64,000 bases of DNA from contig NZ_NHRJ02000006.1 of the NCBI RefSeq assembly GCF_002220865.2, positions 1-64,000 on the forward strand. Direction: 5' to 3'. Position numbers and translations under genes: made by a program. Source of the DNA: Paenibacillus xerothermodurans (GTDB taxonomy: Bacteria > Bacillota > Bacilli > Paenibacillales > NBRC-103111). The notes beneath the pieces were generated by a model. It was not told the DNA's origin and searched no databases. It saw only the letters and a program-made list of their open reading frames with translations. Of this stretch, positions 62,481 through 64,000 are shown one piece after another. Each line of letters starts with the position of its first letter. The first letter of the stretch is position 1.

Positions 62481-63152
62481 TTAGTCCGTCGGCCACATCG
62501 TCCGGTGGTACGCCATATCCCAGAACATATATTCATACCTCGTCGTGTTGAGAAAGATTTCTTCGAGTCTGGCCAGCTCACCTTCCGGCTTGCCCTGCGC
62601 CAGCTGATCGAGCAGACCGATACACCACTGCGCCAGACCACCGAACTCCTCCGAGCTGTACATACGTATCCACTCGCCATACAAGGCGTGGTCGGACGCT
62701 CCTGGGATGCTGCTGAGCTCCTTGCCGATCTCCCAATAACCCCACATGCATGGCAGCAATGCCGCTACCAGCTCCGCCAAAGATCCGTTCTGCGCGGCAT
62801 GCAGCATATAGTGCGTATAAGCCAGCGTGATCGGTGAAGGCGCCGCATGCTCAAGCTCTTCTTCGGATATTCCGAATCGGGCGGCGTACGTGCGATGAAG
62901 AGACATTTCAACATTCATCGTCGAATCCAAGAGGGCGGCGAATTTGCCCATCGTCTGCAAGTCATTCGCTTTCACCGCGCCGAGTGCAAACAGCTTCGCA
63001 TAGTCAATGAGATACAAATAATCCTGGATCATATAAAAACGGAACTTTTCCACCGGCAATGTGCCGTTGCCCAGCTCAATGATAAAAGGATGCGTGTGAT
63101 TTCTGCGCCAAATCGGGTGCAGCTTGTGATACAATCGCTCTGAAAATTTCAT
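62481..63152 (-). CDS. tenA: Aminopyrimidine aminohydrolase (thiaminase II)
   Basis: The product has 223 residues with GGAGGGAAGCCGC before the ATG. D44 lies in MIQDYLYLIDYAKLFALG, the catalytic Cys is C135 in ALLPCMWGYWEIG, and the C-terminal Glu/Tyr site is TRYEYMFWDMAYH. TenA removes the amino group from aminomethyl-HMP to give HMP for thiamin synthesis. It is 15 bases after an M20-type amidohydrolase gene, the order expected for salvage of degraded thiamin. Confidence 0.92.
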   Translation of the reverse strand: MKFSERLYHKLHPIWRRNHTHPFIIELGNGTLPVEKFRFYMIQDYLYLIDYAKLFALGAVKANDLQTMGKFAALLDSTMNVEMSLHRTYAARFGISEEELEHAAPSPITLAYTHYMLHAAQNGSLAELVAALLPCMWGYWEIGKELSSIPGASDHALYGEWIRMYSSEEFGGLAQWCIGLLDQLAQGKPEGELARLEEIFLNTTRYEYMFWDMAYHRTMWPTD

Positions 63153-63167
63153 GCGGCTTCCCTCCGA

Positions 63168-64000
63168 TTACTTTTTCGTGTGACCCCATTCATAGATAAA
63201 TTTCAGAATAACTTTCGTGTAGTCAACCAACTGCCGCACCGAAAGCTGCTCATTCACCGAATGTGCGTTGTGCAAGTCCCCTGGCCCATATATGGCCGCG
63301 GGAATGCCCGCGTGGCCGAACCATCCGCCGTCCGTCACCGTCGGCGACACATCAACCACAGCTGGCATGCGAAGCACACCCTCGTGAGAGCGCTTCAGCG
63401 TTTGCACGCCGGGATGATCCGGATCGACCTCAAGCGACGGGAAAATCTCGCCGCGGTCTTCGATCATCGACGAGCCTCCCCATTCAAAACGGGGCGGATT
63501 TTCCCGCAACCAGACATCTGCAGCCGCAACCTGCCGTATGTGCTCCTCTATCTCCTGCGCGACCTGCTCGTAAGTCTCATTCGGGTAAAAATGCACCGTA
63601 ATCCACAAACGGCATTCGTCCGCGATAAATGCGGCATGCCGCCCTCCTTCGATCACTGCGGGATTGATCGTGTTTGTCCCCGGTTCGTATCCGGGATAGC
63701 TTTTCATCACCGCCCAGTGCCGTTCAAGCTCCTGCAGCCCTTGGATGATGCGCATCATTTTCTCGATCGCACTTGCCGCGAACCGTTTGCCCCCGGCGTG
63801 GATCATGCTTTTTCGCGTAGCATCGTGATGGGTCTGACTGCTCTTCACCGTGATCCAGCCTGTGATGACACCTCCCTGCCCTTGGATATGCAGATCACTG
63901 GAATCCACTACCACGGCAAAATCGGCCGTGTAGCCGCGTTTGCAGCACTCCAGCGTGCCGGCTTCGCCCACTTCCTCACCAATTACCGATTGAAAAATGA
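63168..64000 (-). CDS. ylmB: M20 (ArgE/DapE/ACY1) amidohydrolase, probably YlmB-type; 5' end outside window
   Basis: At least 277 C-terminal residues are present and the frame is open to the window edge (FQSVIGEEVGEAGTLECCKR). The EEVGEAG block carries the catalytic Glu pair, AVVVDSSD a metal Asp, THHDATRKSMIHAGGKRFAA the dimerisation-domain entry and YGPGDLHNAHSVNEQL the metal His near the C-terminus. Adjacent tenA strongly suggests the N-formyl-aminopyrimidine deformylase YlmB. An acetylornithine- or succinyl-diaminopimelate-type enzyme is the alternative. Confidence 0.8.
   Translation of the reverse strand, partial: IFQSVIGEEVGEAGTLECCKRGYTADFAVVVDSSDLHIQGQGGVITGWITVKSSQTHHDATRKSMIHAGGKRFAASAIEKMMRIIQGLQELERHWAVMKSYPGYEPGTNTINPAVIEGGRHAAFIADECRLWITVHFYPNETYEQVAQEIEEHIRQVAAADVWLRENPPRFEWGGSSMIEDRGEIFPSLEVDPDHPGVQTLKRSHEGVLRMPAVVDVSPTVTDGGWFGHAGIPAAIYGPGDLHNAHSVNEQLSVRQLVDYTKVILKFIYEWGHTKK

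Overview
The window looks like a chromosomal segment of a Gram-positive, low-to-mid GC bacterium of the Paenibacillus/Bacillales type. This is judged from the strong GGAGG-type ribosome binding sites, frequent GTG and TTG starts, CcpA-type cre sites, YesM/YesN-type two-component regulators, lipoprotein sugar-binding proteins, a MreBH-like MreB, a Spo0H/SigH-like sigma factor remnant, a YugO-like potassium channel and a TenA/YlmB-type thiamin salvage pair. No rRNA, tRNA, CRISPR array or complete prophage was seen. Species is not assigned.

Layout. (1) 1-3010 is a visibly AT-richer, decayed strip: the end of an IS630-type transposase, a DGQHR (DndB-like) pseudogene, a small lipoprotein, and a subtilase pseudogene that has lost its 5' end and carries an in-frame amber codon. 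The texture changes abruptly near 3005. (2) 3053-10840 is a sugar locus: a ROK repressor, a divergent promoter with an overlapping cre site and two dyad operators, then a CUT1 ABC importer (binding protein and two permeases), two Gfo/Idh/MocA dehydrogenases and a TIM-barrel isomerase, followed by a string of stem-loops. (3) 11091-20213 is a patchwork of mostly single genes: an MreB paralogue, small winged-helix proteins, a 52-bp tandem repeat, a secreted TIM-barrel hydrolase-like protein, a Gly/Ser/Thr-rich lipoprotein, a DUF1284 protein, a frameshifted SigH-like sigma factor, an iron-type alcohol dehydrogenase and a TRM11-like RNA methyltransferase. (4) 20380-29434 holds a small membrane protein fused end-to-end with a GGDEF scrap, an M14 carboxypeptidase, an OFA-type MFS transporter, a HupE-like membrane protein, a secreted phosphoesterase/beta-propeller fusion, a hydrolase and a TylF-like methyltransferase.

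(5) 29547-37975 (minus strand) is a galactose-type system: mglB-mglA-mglC preceded by its own sensory set, namely a sugar-binding lipoprotein, a YesM-type histidine kinase and a YesN-type response regulator. The binding-protein sensor is separated from mglB by a clear terminator. (6) 39434-53238 (minus) is the most unusual part: a run of eleven closely spaced genes with two complete CUT1 ABC importers. Between them sits a 710-residue cytoplasmic protein joining an ADP-ribosylglycohydrolase domain to carbohydrate-binding and concanavalin-like domains. Downstream are an isomerase, two Gfo/Idh dehydrogenases and a SetA-like exporter; upstream are a perfect cre site and an AraC regulator. The substrate is unknown; a 3-keto-sugar or ribosyl-linked compound is my inference.

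(7) 54067-59503 is a lactate/glycolate locus: LldP permease, GntR (FadR-type) regulator, GlcD and GlcF, with related TCTGATGA-containing elements on both sides of the regulator gene. (8) 59738-64000 holds a tiny unlisted ORF, a YugO-type K+ channel, a HEAT/TPR-like protein and a tenA-ylmB pair for thiamin salvage cut by the window edge.

Most of the window is thus devoted to catabolite-controlled carbohydrate uptake and oxidation. All functional assignments come from motif recognition without database searches.
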